From Desmodesmus armatus (taxonomy: Eukaryota; Chlorophyta; Chlorophyceae; Sphaeropleales; Scenedesmaceae), in assembly GCA_007449985.2 (NCBI GenBank), contig VIIQ02000308.1:1-64000 (forward strand): 64,000 nt of DNA, in the 5' to 3' direction. Below the pieces are notes generated by a model. That model saw only the letters and a list, made by a program, of their open reading frames with translations. It did not search any database and was not told where the DNA came from. A program made the position numbers and the translations under genes. Shown here one piece after another: positions 55,201 through 64,000 of the stretch (position 1 is the stretch's first letter; every line of letters starts with the position of its first letter).

Positions 55201-56784
55201 TGACCGTGGGTGTGATGTCCCCTGAGCAGCCGCCGTGTGTAGCAGTGTATGCTGCTGAATTCAAGGCGTTGGATGTGGGGGGCACTGGGCGGCTGCCCGC
55301 TGAATCACTGGTGCAGCTGCTGTCAAGCGACAAGTGGGACCTGACTGAAGTGGAGGTGAGTAGCACCTTGCTTTGTTGTGTGAGACTGCGATGGCGACGG
55401 TTGGATGTTGAGGTTGTCAGTGCTGACCATTGTTCCTGACACCCCCCCCCCCCACGGACACCACCACCACCACCACCACCACCACGACGACCGCCGCACA
55501 CCTGCCCCCCCCTGTCGTACTGTGCAGGTTCGCATGTTGGTGAGTCAGTTTGACTGTGGTGCTGATGGCTGTGTGGAGCTGACTGAGTGGCTGGCAGCCC
55601 TCATTGACTGGACCGTCGCGCAGCAGCACCCAGACTGGAGGGCGTGGGTGCAGCAGGTGTGTGTGGGGGGGGGGGGCGAGGTGTATCAGGGGGGGGGAGG
55701 TGGTTTGAAGGTCGCATCATGTAGCCCATGCTTAGCATGGCAATACCCTGACTGGAGGACGTGGGTGCAGCAGGTGGGTGGGCGTGTTTGTGTGTGAGAT
55801 GGGGAGGAAGGGTGAAGTTTGCATCATGTACATCATGCATGGACGTTTAAGATTTCAAATGCAAACTTCGACAGATGTGATGTGCATTGGACTTTGTGTG
55901 TGTATCTGTGTACTGTGCAGGTGTTCAGGGCCTGTGACCAGGATGGCGATGGTGTCATCCCTGGTCCCGTGCTGAGGTTTGAAATGCAAACTCCTGACAG
56001 TTGTGACCTGCCTTGTGCTGTGTGTGTACACTGTGCAGGTGTTCAGGGCATGTGACCAGGACGGCGATGGTGTCATCTCTGGTCCCGAGCTGCTGGCGCT
56101 GCTGCAGGGTGCTCGGGGCTGGAGTGAGCTTGATGGGGCTGTGGAGGGGGAGTCTGTGGCCGACACACTGCCCAGCATGCTGCGACACGCTGACACCAAC
56201 GGGGATGGACAGATCTGCTTTGATGAGTTCCTGGCACTGTTGCAGGTGTGTGTAGGTGTCCCGGGGGGGGGGGGGGGTCCATGTTTGGGGGGGGGGGGGA
56301 AGGGGCCAGCTATGCACCCTGCAGCAACGCCAGCAGTTTGGGGGGGGGGGGGGAGTGAGCTTGACAGGGTCGTCGAGGGGTTGGAGGGGGAGTCTGTGTC
56401 CGACACACTGCCCAGCATGTGTATGTGTGTGTGTGGGGGGGGGGGGGGTCACAGCAGGCCAGCGCGGTGTGGCCGCACTGTCCCCATGCGTCCGGCCTGT
56501 GCACTGGGCCCATCTTGCATGACCCATGGTGTGATGCGTGTTCCAGCGGCGTGCCAGTCCCTACCAACATTCCACTTCCCCTCTTTCCACGCCATCCTCA
56601 TTGTCTGCTGCTGCTCCCTTGGTGGGGGGCACATGAGAGGATCTCACAAGGAAGTGTCTCAATGCCATGCTACTTTGTCTGCTGCTGTTCTCTCCAGACT
56701 GATGAGATGGACCAGTTGGACCTGTTCCCCAGCAGGAGGTGTGCAGACGGCACCACACCACTCATGCACGCAGCACTGACCTGA
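47646..56784 (+). CDS. calcium-dependent protein kinase (CDPK)
   Basis: A Ser/Thr kinase switched on by Ca2+ through its own EF-hands. Seventeen exons: 47646-47797, 47964-48010, 48847-48901, 49275-49353, 49677-49745, 50333-50424, 50733-50816, 51073-51162, 51474-51565, 52268-52381, 53125-53217, 53948-54056, 54518-54737, 55188-55355, 55528-55656, 56039-56245 and 56698-56784. They sum to 1887 nt (628 aa). Kinase domain about 62-355: [18 protein letters not shown], a catalytic loop reading LRDVKPEN where HRD is usual, [16 protein letters not shown], and [14 protein letters not shown] Ser/Gln-rich insert precedes the junction ([19 protein letters not shown]). EF-hand 1 is degenerate ([12 protein letters not shown]); 2 to 4 keep the calcium ligands ([24 protein letters not shown]). 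The first two exons are inferred from phase and an open frame, and are the least certain. No MG start for myristoylation is seen. Confidence 0.9.
49890..50070 (+). repeat. two copies of CDPK exon 5 end with donor
   Basis: GACGATGTGAGTG of the exon 5 end (native 49739-49751) recurs near 49897-49925 and 50041-50065, with following intron sequence and poly-G. Confidence 0.75.
50511..50578 (+). repeat. copy of CDPK exon 6 end with donor
   Basis: About 60 bases (native 50370-50430) recur, ending in the same CCAGGTGAGG donor. One extra G shifts its frame. Confidence 0.9.
51717..51768 (+). repeat. copy of CDPK exon 9 end with donor
   Basis: Encodes [14 protein letters not shown] with GTGAGT, against native [13 protein letters not shown] at 51528-51571. 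Confidence 0.92.
52182..52262. repeat. CTG triplet tract of about 26 units before CDPK exon 10
   Basis: Interrupted by a single TTG, it runs into the TGTGCAG acceptor of exon 10. Confidence 0.97.
52510..52778 (+). repeat. three copies of CDPK exon 10 end
   Basis: Copies at about 52517-52565, 52625-52686 and 52738-52778 repeat the exon 10 end (native 52329-52387), encoding [30 protein letters not shown] and a decayed version. The first two keep a GTAAG donor. Confidence 0.9.
53742..53806 (+). repeat. copy of CDPK exon 12 start with acceptor
   Basis: Encodes [19 protein letters not shown] after a CACAG acceptor, against native [19 protein letters not shown] from 53948. It then runs into a CCACA-type microsatellite (53796-53890) and lacks the rest of the exon. 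Confidence 0.92.
54150..54200 (+). repeat. copy of CDPK exon 12 end
   Basis: Encodes [11 protein letters not shown], against [11 protein letters not shown] at 54027-54056. The donor GT is changed to a weaker context. Confidence 0.9.
55736..55775 (+). repeat. copy of CDPK exon 15 end with donor
   Basis: Encodes PDWRTWVQQ then GTGGGTG, against PDWRAWVQQ at 55630-55656. Confidence 0.9.
55921..55978 (+). repeat. copy of CDPK exon 16 start (EF-hand 3) with acceptor
   Basis: After a GTGCAG acceptor it encodes [18 protein letters not shown], so a near-complete calcium loop is duplicated. The frame then stays open into the intron and ends in a stop. Confidence 0.92.
56355..56420 (+). repeat. copy of an internal part of CDPK exon 16
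   Basis: Encodes SELDRVVEG and [11 protein letters not shown], against [19 protein letters not shown] at 56128-56183, with a short insertion. A G homopolymer lies on each side. Confidence 0.88.
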
Positions 56785-58326
56785 GCAGCAGCGAGAGAGG
56801 GCACGTGCACAAACCAGCAGCAGCAGCTGCAGCAGCTGCAGGCGCATGCTGGGTGTGGTGGCGGCGTGCTAGCACGGCCACAGCGCCACGCTTGGTCTGG
56901 CCTCATGATCTGTCACGTGATGCTGGTGCGTCCGAGATTGATGAAAGGTGGCTTGGTGAGGCTGGGAGGCAGCAGCAGGGGTGGGCACTTTGTGCCTCCT
57001 GTTGCACGACCGCATGCTGCTGTGGGCTGCTGTCTGTGTTGGTGGCCAGGGGGGGGGGGCTGCCTCTCTCGTGACTGTCTGTGTGTGTGCTGCCATGGTT
57101 GTGCTTCTTGAAGTGCGCTGGGCTTTTTGAGAGTGGTGTGGTTTGTTTGATGTTTGGGCAAGCATTGTGTCCCCCCGTTGAGTGGGGTTGTATAACAATT
57201 CTGGGGAGCATCAGCAGGAAGAGAGAGTGCATGCCAAGTCACACTGTGACAGTTCTCCTGCAGGGACATCATCAAGCAATGATGCGTGTGATGTGCAGTT
57301 GCTGGGGCCTGCAGGCTGGCCGGAGCCCTATGCTGCAGCAATTTTCTGCTGCCGGGGGCCTGCTGTGGGCATCTGCAGCTCTCAGAGGAAAGTGCCAGTT
57401 GTGTATGACTGGCCTGTGCAGGTACAGAAGCAAGCCAGCTGTGTATCTTGCACTGTTTTTAAAGGCAAGCCACCTGTGTATTTTGCCCTTGTTTTGAAAG
57501 GCAAGCCACCTGTGTATCTTGCACTCATGCCAGGGGTACTGAGCCGTGGCTGCATGTATTGGTACATGTCCTGCTACACAACGCACCCAACGTGGCTGAG
57601 GGTGTGTGTGCTGCAACTGGCCGTGCAAGTAGGGTGTTGGGTTGCACCCACCAGCGCCACACTGTGTGCACTGTTAGTGGCTGAGCTGCTGTCACATGTG
57701 TCCCCAGTGGATCACATGCATGTGACAGCCGGGAATAGATAGAGGCAGTTCAAGTGGCAAGCTGCACAGGGCACAGGGTATGGCTTTGGGAGGAGGGGGG
57801 TGCGTATGCTTGCGCCATCTGCAGCCTTTGTCAATAGGGCACAGCGTTGTGACGGTGTGGGATGTTCCTGCACGCCTGTGCAGGGAGGCTGGCATGTGCC
57901 GTGTACACTAGCGCTGATGCTGGGCCACAGCTCAGTTGTATGTTCCAGGTTATCCTCCGCACCAACAGTTTTGCCGAGTGTGCCAGTGCCTCGAGTGTGT
58001 CAATGAGTGTTGGTATGGGTGCGGGGGAGGGTGTGCAAGAATGGCTGGCAGGCCAGTGTGTGTGGGGCATCCACAGCATTGATGCAAGCAGTGCCATGGC
58101 TTCCTTTCTTGTTTGCAAGTTGACCCCAAGGGTTTCATGCAAGGGTACAAGGACATGAAGCATGTGCCAAGCCTACACAGTGCTGGCGTGATGCATTATG
58201 CTACATGTGTAACAGCATTCGTGCTTGTGAAAGTGGTTGGCGATGTTGTTTGCACAAGCCTTGTGCTGATCTCAGCCCACAGCAGTAGTATCCTCGTGCG
58301 GCATCTCAGCGTCTGAACGCGTAGCT
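56785..58326. other. spacer between the CDPK and PCF11 genes
   Basis: No gene is supported. It holds the CDPK 3' UTR and the PCF11 promoter. Positions 57429-57529 carry about three copies of a 36-bp unit (GCAAGCCACCTGTGTAT-like). A stretch at 58127-58165 weakly resembles the start of PCF11 exon 1 (FMQGYKD against FVQAYQD). Confidence 0.55.
57429..57529. repeat. three imperfect tandem copies of a 36-bp unit
   Basis: Units start near 57430, 57465 and 57501 and share AAGCCACCTGTGTATCTTGC with few changes. Confidence 0.85.
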
Positions 58327-61300
58327 ATGTCAGAGCAGGCCTTTGTTCAAGCTTACCAGGACGAGCTGAAGCAGCTCACAGGTCCAGACAAGTCCAAAAT
58401 CAACATGCTCTCCATGCTGGCTGGGGACAACAAGGAGCACGCGCAGGCCATCGTGGCGGTCATTGAAAAGCACTTGCACGAGGTTGGTTGGTCCCTGGCA
58501 GGAGGAGGCGTGATTCTTGGGGCCTTCGGTCTGGCGCAGCAGGCACCGAGCTCCACATGCATTGAATTGGCTGCAAACTTATATATGACAGGCCCGTGTG
58601 TCGTGTTCTCTGCAGTGCGTGCCCAGGGAGCGGCTCCCTGCGCTCTACCTGATGGACAGCATCATCAAGAACATCAGGGAGCCCTACAACATCCTGTTCG
58701 CCAAACGCCTGGAGCATGTGAGCAGTCCTCAATGATGCTGCTGTACCCCTGCCTGTTGAGCTCCTGCCTGGCGATCCCCAGCTCAGGCACGGCATGAGGT
58801 GGGAGATTGCAGATGCAACTGTTTTTGCTGCCTGCAGGTGTTTGGGCGGGTCTGGGACAGCACGCTGCCGCCCCAGCGGGAGTCACTGAGCAAGCTGGTC
58901 AGGCTTTGGAACGGTTACCTGGCACCAGACGTTCTGGCGCGACTTCAGACCCGCATGGCGGCAAGCAGCACAGGGCAGCAGGCTCCAGCAGCGGTCCCTG
59001 TCCTGCAGCAGCCTGCTCCACAAAAGCAGCAGCAGCGTATCATGCAGCCCCAGCCGGTCCCAGCACAGCAGCAGCAAGTCCTGCAGCCCATGCAGCCACC
59101 CCAGCAGCAGGTTCTGCAGCCAGCACAGTTCATGCAGCCCCCGCCTGGAAGCATCCTGCTGCCTGCAGGACAGCCCATGATGGGCGGCTTCCCCATGATG
59201 CCCATGCAGCCAGCGCCAGCACAGCAGCCCGGCATCATTGTCGTCATGGGGCCCAACGGGCAGTTGGTCCCAGTCGGGCCAGCACCCCCGCAGCCGCCGC
59301 CGCAGCTAATTGCCATGCAGCAGCAGCCGATGCAGGCCATCCCTCAGCACATGATGGCAGGCGGCTTGCCGCCAGTGTCTCCTGCACACCCCAGCTGGCA
59401 GCAGCCGCAGCCACCACAGCAGGCGCTGCGGCCCATGCAGCCACACCCGCAGCATGCAGGGCCCATGGTGCGGCGCTCCCCTGCGCACCTTGCCTCCCCT
59501 GCTGTCGTGCAGGCCAGCCCGCACCACAGCACTGGCCGCAGCCCGCACCACAGGTCCGGGACCAGCCCCCAGCACATGTGGGCACCAGGGTCAAGCGCGC
59601 GCAGCGGCTCGCCGGCGCAGCAGCAAGCAGACCAGATTGCAGCCTCTTTGAGCAGCCTCCTGCAGGGCCTGACCAAGCACACCTACTTGAACGACCCGGC
59701 GCTGAAGACAACGAGCTTTGACCCAGGTTTCATCAAGGTATTGTATTGTCGCTGCACCGTGTGCTGACCTTGTTGTGGTCCCCGCAGGGCTGCATGGCAG
59801 CAGGAGGGTAAGGGCAGTAAGGCAGCGGCAGCGTGGCATGCATGTGCAGAGGGTGTGGATGGCGGGGTGCATGCATGGCAGGTGCAGCTACTGCAATGTG
59901 TGCTTGGAGCGTTGCATGCAGTGTTCAGGCATTGCATCAGCGTATGCATTCGGCAGCAACCACTGGTTGGTCAGCATGCGCATGAGCAGCAGCAGTTGTG
60001 CACGCCATGTTGGGGAGGGGAAGGGTGAGGTTGACAGCATGCAGCGAGTTGGTCTCAGCTGAGCCCTTGGGGCACGCAGTGTCGGTGGTGCTGAGTTATG
60101 GAAGTGAGGAAGTTGCCAGCAAGGTGGGAGAGGTGGTGCGCCTGTGCTGGTTGGCAACGAGGGCTGAGCAGCAGCAGGGTTGCTTTGCAATGATGCCCAG
60201 GTTGTTGTCCTGGCAGGTCGTGAGGTGTTTCGACCAAGTGTGTACACAAGCTGTGTATATTTCGGTGTAGTGGGCGCTGTTGAAAGCCCACAGCAGGGTC
60301 CATACAGAGTGGCAAGGATGCACAGGCAAATGCAGAGTCTGTGTTTGCTGGCAGGTGTCATGCTTCAAGTGTACTGTAGATTTGCTTTGGACCATGAAAA
60401 GCTTTATTTCGCCAGTGAGGAGTGGATGGCATTCGTTGTTCATACCAAGCAACCGCCTGAATGAAGCAGTGATGTAAGTCAAAGAGATCTAGCAGCAGTG
60501 CAGCATGGCCCCAAGTAAGGCCCAGGATGTGCACGTGCGGTGCGTTGCGCACCGTAGCAAGTCTTATCGCCACTAAGGTAGCACATAACATACCCGTGGG
60601 GGCAGTTCCTCGCTCCCTGAGGGCAAGGACAGGCCTTCGCGGGAGCTGGGGTGCCTCCGCTTGCAAGGCAGGATAAAAGAATAAGGAACAGAAGCAATAC
60701 TTCTTTTAGGCCTCTGAAATTGTACTTAGCGTTTTGTTGAAGCGGGCGACGTAGGGCAGCAGAGAGACTCGGCCAGCTAAGGATCCATGGAATGTCAGCT
60801 CACATTATCCTGGCCCTCTGTTGCTGCAATCTCTTTGTGCTGTGCAGAAAGAGCACAAGGGAGTCATTGCTCTGCTTAAGGCAGCCTCAGACAGCACGCG
60901 TGCGCGGTTCAAGGACATCCAGTTCCAGCGCAACAAGCGGTGCAAGGCGGCTGCAGCCAGCACATCGATGCACAGCCGCAGCTGGTACCTGCCAGTCAAC
61001 AGCTGGATCACGGGAACAACCACACTGCAGGAGGCGACAGATGAGCAGCCTGAGGAGGTGAGGCTGCATGTGTTTCTTTGGGAGGGGTGCGGTTTGCTGT
61101 TGTTGTTTGCAGGGTGTGGGGCTCTGTACTAACCCGGCCCACCTGGCATCAGCCTGTGAGCAGCAGCAGCAGTCCTTCTAGACCTGATGCAGCTGCACAT
61201 GCTGCGCTTCTATCACGCTGAGTGATAATGGCAATAGCAGAGACACGCGCAGTCTGCACCAGTGGCAACCTGACACACACATGCTCATGCTGCCTCGCAC

Positions 61301-62590
61301 CCTTGCTTCGATTTCTGAGGTGTATGTCGCCTGCAATCAATCTATGTCTTTGATACAACCGCACCCCCAATGGACCACTACCACTTGCTCACTCACTCAC
61401 TCACTCACAGGAAGCGGAGGAGGAGGGTCCTGCCCCACCCCCCACCGTGGACGCCGACCCCAGCCAGACGCGCTGTGCCATCAGCCACGAGCCCTTTGAC
61501 AGCTCTACGACCAGGACAGGGAGACATGGGTGTACAGGGGCGTGGTGCGCCTGACAGGAGAGGAGGCGGAGCGGCATGGGGTGCCGGACGGCAGCATCGT
61601 CAAGGTGGGCAGGCGCGGGGCGGGGGGGGGGGGAGCGATGATGGAGGGGTGTAGGGGGAGGGGCAGATGGTGGATGGGGAGGAAAGGCGGGGTGCCAGAC
61701 GGCAGCATCGTCAAAGTGGGCGGGGGGGGGGGAGATGAGGATGGAGGGGTGTTGAGGGAAAGAGAGGGGCAGAGGGTGCGGGGGGGGGGGGGGTGTCAGA
61801 CGGCAGCATTGAAACGGTGTGGGAGGCAGGGGGGGGTGAGGATGGAGGGGGGGGGGGGACGAGGTGGGCAGGGGTTGGACGGAGGGCAGGTGGGCGGCTG
61901 ATGGGCAGCAAGGTGGCGACAGGGAGGGTTGTGGGGGACACAGGAGGAGGTCAGGTGGTATTGGTGCATGTCAGCAGCTGCTGGACTAGCACTCTTTCTT
62001 ACCCAAGGGGAGGGGTGGAGGGGGGGGGGGGGGGGCATCCAGGGTTGTTGCAGCAGTTATGCAGGCCATAGGTGTAGTGCCACATGCAGGGCGGTGCACA
62101 TGGTATAATGCAACGTGGGAGGAGTATAGGACAACCACCTTGGCAAGGCATGGAGGGGGTGCAGGCAGGCAGTGCAAGGGTGTGGGCTCCCAGCACCTGC
62201 TAGCCTGAGGCAAATCCCTACCTGCCGACTGAGCCGCTGCTCAATTGTTTTCCCCTGATGTACATGGACATATCACTGAGTGATGGGCATCAATCTTCTT
62301 CTGCAGGTTGAGTGCCTTGCAGAGGCTGACCTTGGCAGCAGCCCGGCAGCACTGGCAGCAGCAGCGGCGGCTGGTGCAGCAGGAGATGCAGAGGACGAGG
62401 CGGACCTGGCAGCAGCAGCACTGGCAGCACCGGCGGCTGGCCAGCAGCAGCAGCAGCAACCAGCAGCAGCAGCGGCGGCGGCGGCAGGGCAGCAGCAGCA
62501 GCAACCCCTTGCGCATGTTAAGATGGAGCCTGAGGATCATGCAGCTTCTGAGCCAGTGGGTGCTGTCATGCACATTAAGCAGGACCCTGA

Positions 62591-62625
<35 letters not shown>

Positions 62626-62753
62626 TGGCGATCAAGCAGGACAGTACAGCAGCAGCAGCAGCAGCGGGTGTGAAGCGGGACCTAGCTCAGGAGCAGCAGC
62701 AGCAGCAGGATGGCACACCCAGCAAGAAGCCGCGAGTGAGCCCTGAGCCCTAG
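58327..62753 (+). CDS. PCF11-like pre-mRNA cleavage and termination factor
   Basis: PCF11 binds the RNA polymerase II C-terminal domain and joins the cleavage factor for mRNA 3'-end formation in the nucleus. Six exons: 58327-58482, 58616-58717, 58838-59737, 60848-61057, 61411-61604 and 62307-62753. The CTD-interacting domain covers about 1-120: KSKINMLSMLAGDN, AQAIVAVIEKHL, LPALYLMDSIIKNI, YNILFAKRL, VFGRVWDS. A Pro/Gln/Met-rich region (about 140-370) follows, then LSSLLQGLTKH. Exon 5 holds the C-terminal block (RCAISHEPF, then LYDQDRETWVYRGVVRL), where one base is missing near 61500; adding it (AG to AAG) restores both frame and family match. The second half of the usual zinc knuckle is not clear. 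The tail is Ala/Gln-rich with two IKQD/VKMEP motifs resembling sumoylation sites and a basic end (KKPRVSPEP). With one base restored the length is 669 aa. Confidence 0.9.
61690..61820 (+). repeat. two copies of PCF11 exon 5 end with donor
   Basis: Copies at 61690-61720 (GVPDGSIVK then GTGGGC) and about 61793-61820 (decayed) repeat the exon 5 end (native 61578-61610). G homopolymers separate them. Confidence 0.9.
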
Positions 62754-64000
62754 CTGTACAGTTGTCACAGTACCATCGGCTCACGGCAGCAGCAGCAGCA
62801 GCAGCACAGCATTGGGCGCTACGCCGCACCCATTGCTGTCGCAGCCATTGGAATTCGGATGTAGTGTTGTGGTTGTGCTGTTTCGCTGCTCTGCTGCATG
62901 TGTCACGGTGGTGCTGGTGTGCGGGTGGTTGCAGCGCGCGTGGTGGATTGTACAGATATACGCCAGATGCCATGCCATGGAGCGAGCAAGTCCATTATGA
63001 AGCCGTTCGCATGTTGGGCCGGCGTGACGGGGAAGCTATGTTGCTGTCAGCTCATGTGTCACCAGGTGCAGTGCTTACCCAGTACGCTGTGCGGGGTTGT
63101 GCAGTGTCTTGGTGTGAGTGCTGAGCAGTGCAGGAGCGTGGATGAGTGTGGTTGGTTTGCGCATTGCGTGCTTGCAGTGCAGGGCATTACTGTTGTGAGG
63201 GCTGCACACAGCCCCTGTACTAGTCTACTGAGCTGTCGGATGCGGTTTAAACCCTGGACATGCATATTGTTATGCAGGGTTTTGTGACCTGTTGGCTTGG
63301 CCTGTCGCATTGGCCGTGCCTGATCACATGCTGTCCAGATGGTGGTTGTAACATACATATGTGAACTCTGGATGAGGTTGTAGCTTGGGATGCCCACTTT
63401 GCGCTCTTTTCTTTGACAGCCGCCCAATCATCTGTAGCCACGGCTCAGCAAGTGCTCCCCATATCCAGTTTCACTGGGCCGTCTCGATCACCTGCACACT
63501 GTGACAGACTAGAAAGATGTAGGAGGCTGGGGGGCACTAACCACTTCTTTTTGTTGACAGACACGGCAGCTTCAGCCTGTGCGATCTTACTACAACGAGG
63601 CTGGGGGGCACGAGTGCCGACCACTGATAGGCTGTCAGCACCTATGAAAGGGTGAGGGACGTCACTCTGCAGCAATCCCTCATTACACTGACTGCAGGTC
63701 TGTCATGCTGTCGCTGCCAGAATGCATCGCTTTGTGAGACACACCCTCGACGCAAAGACTGGTGTACAGTGTCAGAGTTTGAAAATCCGATTTTTGGGCC
63801 AAACAGCACAGTTGCATGATGTGTGGCAGCAACAACTCAAACAACTTGCACCAGCCGACATCAACAGTCTGTCAGCAACTCCAACAGCAATATTGATGCT
63901 GGGTGGTTCGGATGCAACTGCTTGCACTGCCAGTGCACTGGCAGTGGTTGGCTGAGGCAAGCAAGTGACAACTTCACATCCACGGACTGTGACATGGCAT
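62754..64000. other. 3' flank of the PCF11 gene
   Basis: No further gene is supported. A TGTAAC at 63345-63350, about 590 bases after the stop, could be the chlorophyte-type polyadenylation signal. GAGGCTGGGGGGCAC occurs twice (near 63521 and 63597). A perfect 22-bp palindrome lies at 63925-63946. Confidence 0.5.
63925..63946. repeat. perfect 22-bp palindrome
   Basis: CACTGCCAGTG followed immediately by its reverse complement, without a loop. It could be a protein-binding site or chance. Confidence 0.85.

Noticed and set aside
58807..59721. Long Ala/His/Thr-rich frame overlapping PCF11 exon 3
   Set aside because: Frame shadow of the Pro/Gln-rich exon; it does not join the CTD-interacting domain exons.

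Overview
This is a eukaryotic nuclear window, most likely from a green alga (Chlorophyta, core Chlorophyceae-like). The reasons are intron-rich genes with short exons and GTGAGT-type donors, a GC-rich base composition, abundant CAG/CTG and poly-G/poly-C tracts, and the gene content (a nuclear mitochondrial EF-Tu, a calcium-dependent protein kinase, a PHO4-type phosphate transporter and a putative plastid membrane protein). The species assignment is inference. I built gene models by hand from splice consensus, reading phase and family similarity. Eight models give a reading frame whose exon lengths sum to a multiple of three (one of these, PCF11, needs one restored base). The EF-Tu gene is cut by the window edge and needs several restored bases.

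Layout. Minus strand, left to right: mitochondrial EF-Tu (147-6281, 3' end outside the window), an RHBDL4-type rhomboid protease (6774-10177) and an unrecognised polytopic membrane protein (10396-12570). A head-to-head promoter region (12571-13686) follows. Plus strand: a chromodomain protein (13687-20355) and a coiled-coil protein (21923-26617). A 4.6 kb convergent spacer without a recognisable gene lies at 26618-31214. Minus strand: a PHO4-type phosphate transporter (31215-41722) that carries an apparently intact RTE-like LINE (34193-38024) in its sixth intron, in opposite orientation, and archease (42622-45920). After a second divergent promoter region come, on the plus strand, a CDPK (47646-56784) and a PCF11-like mRNA 3'-end processing factor (58327-62753). 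The last 1.2 kb holds no gene I can support.

The genes look like unrelated housekeeping functions: organelle translation, ER proteolysis, chromatin, Pi uptake, tRNA-ligase activation, Ca2+ signalling and mRNA 3' processing. They do not form an operon-like system.

The unusual signal is in the introns. Eight of the nine host gene models (a ninth, PCF11, is included in the eight) show partial copies of exon ends, or exon starts, with the adjoining splice site. They sit tens to hundreds of bases from the original and are usually next to G or C homopolymers. There are more than 30 such copies, some in arrays of three to five. Two further patterns accompany them: CTG-triplet tracts directly upstream of about ten splice acceptors, and a cluster of five long hairpins, plus a sixth, inside EF-Tu introns. 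Together these suggest a local duplication process that multiplies exon-intron junctions.
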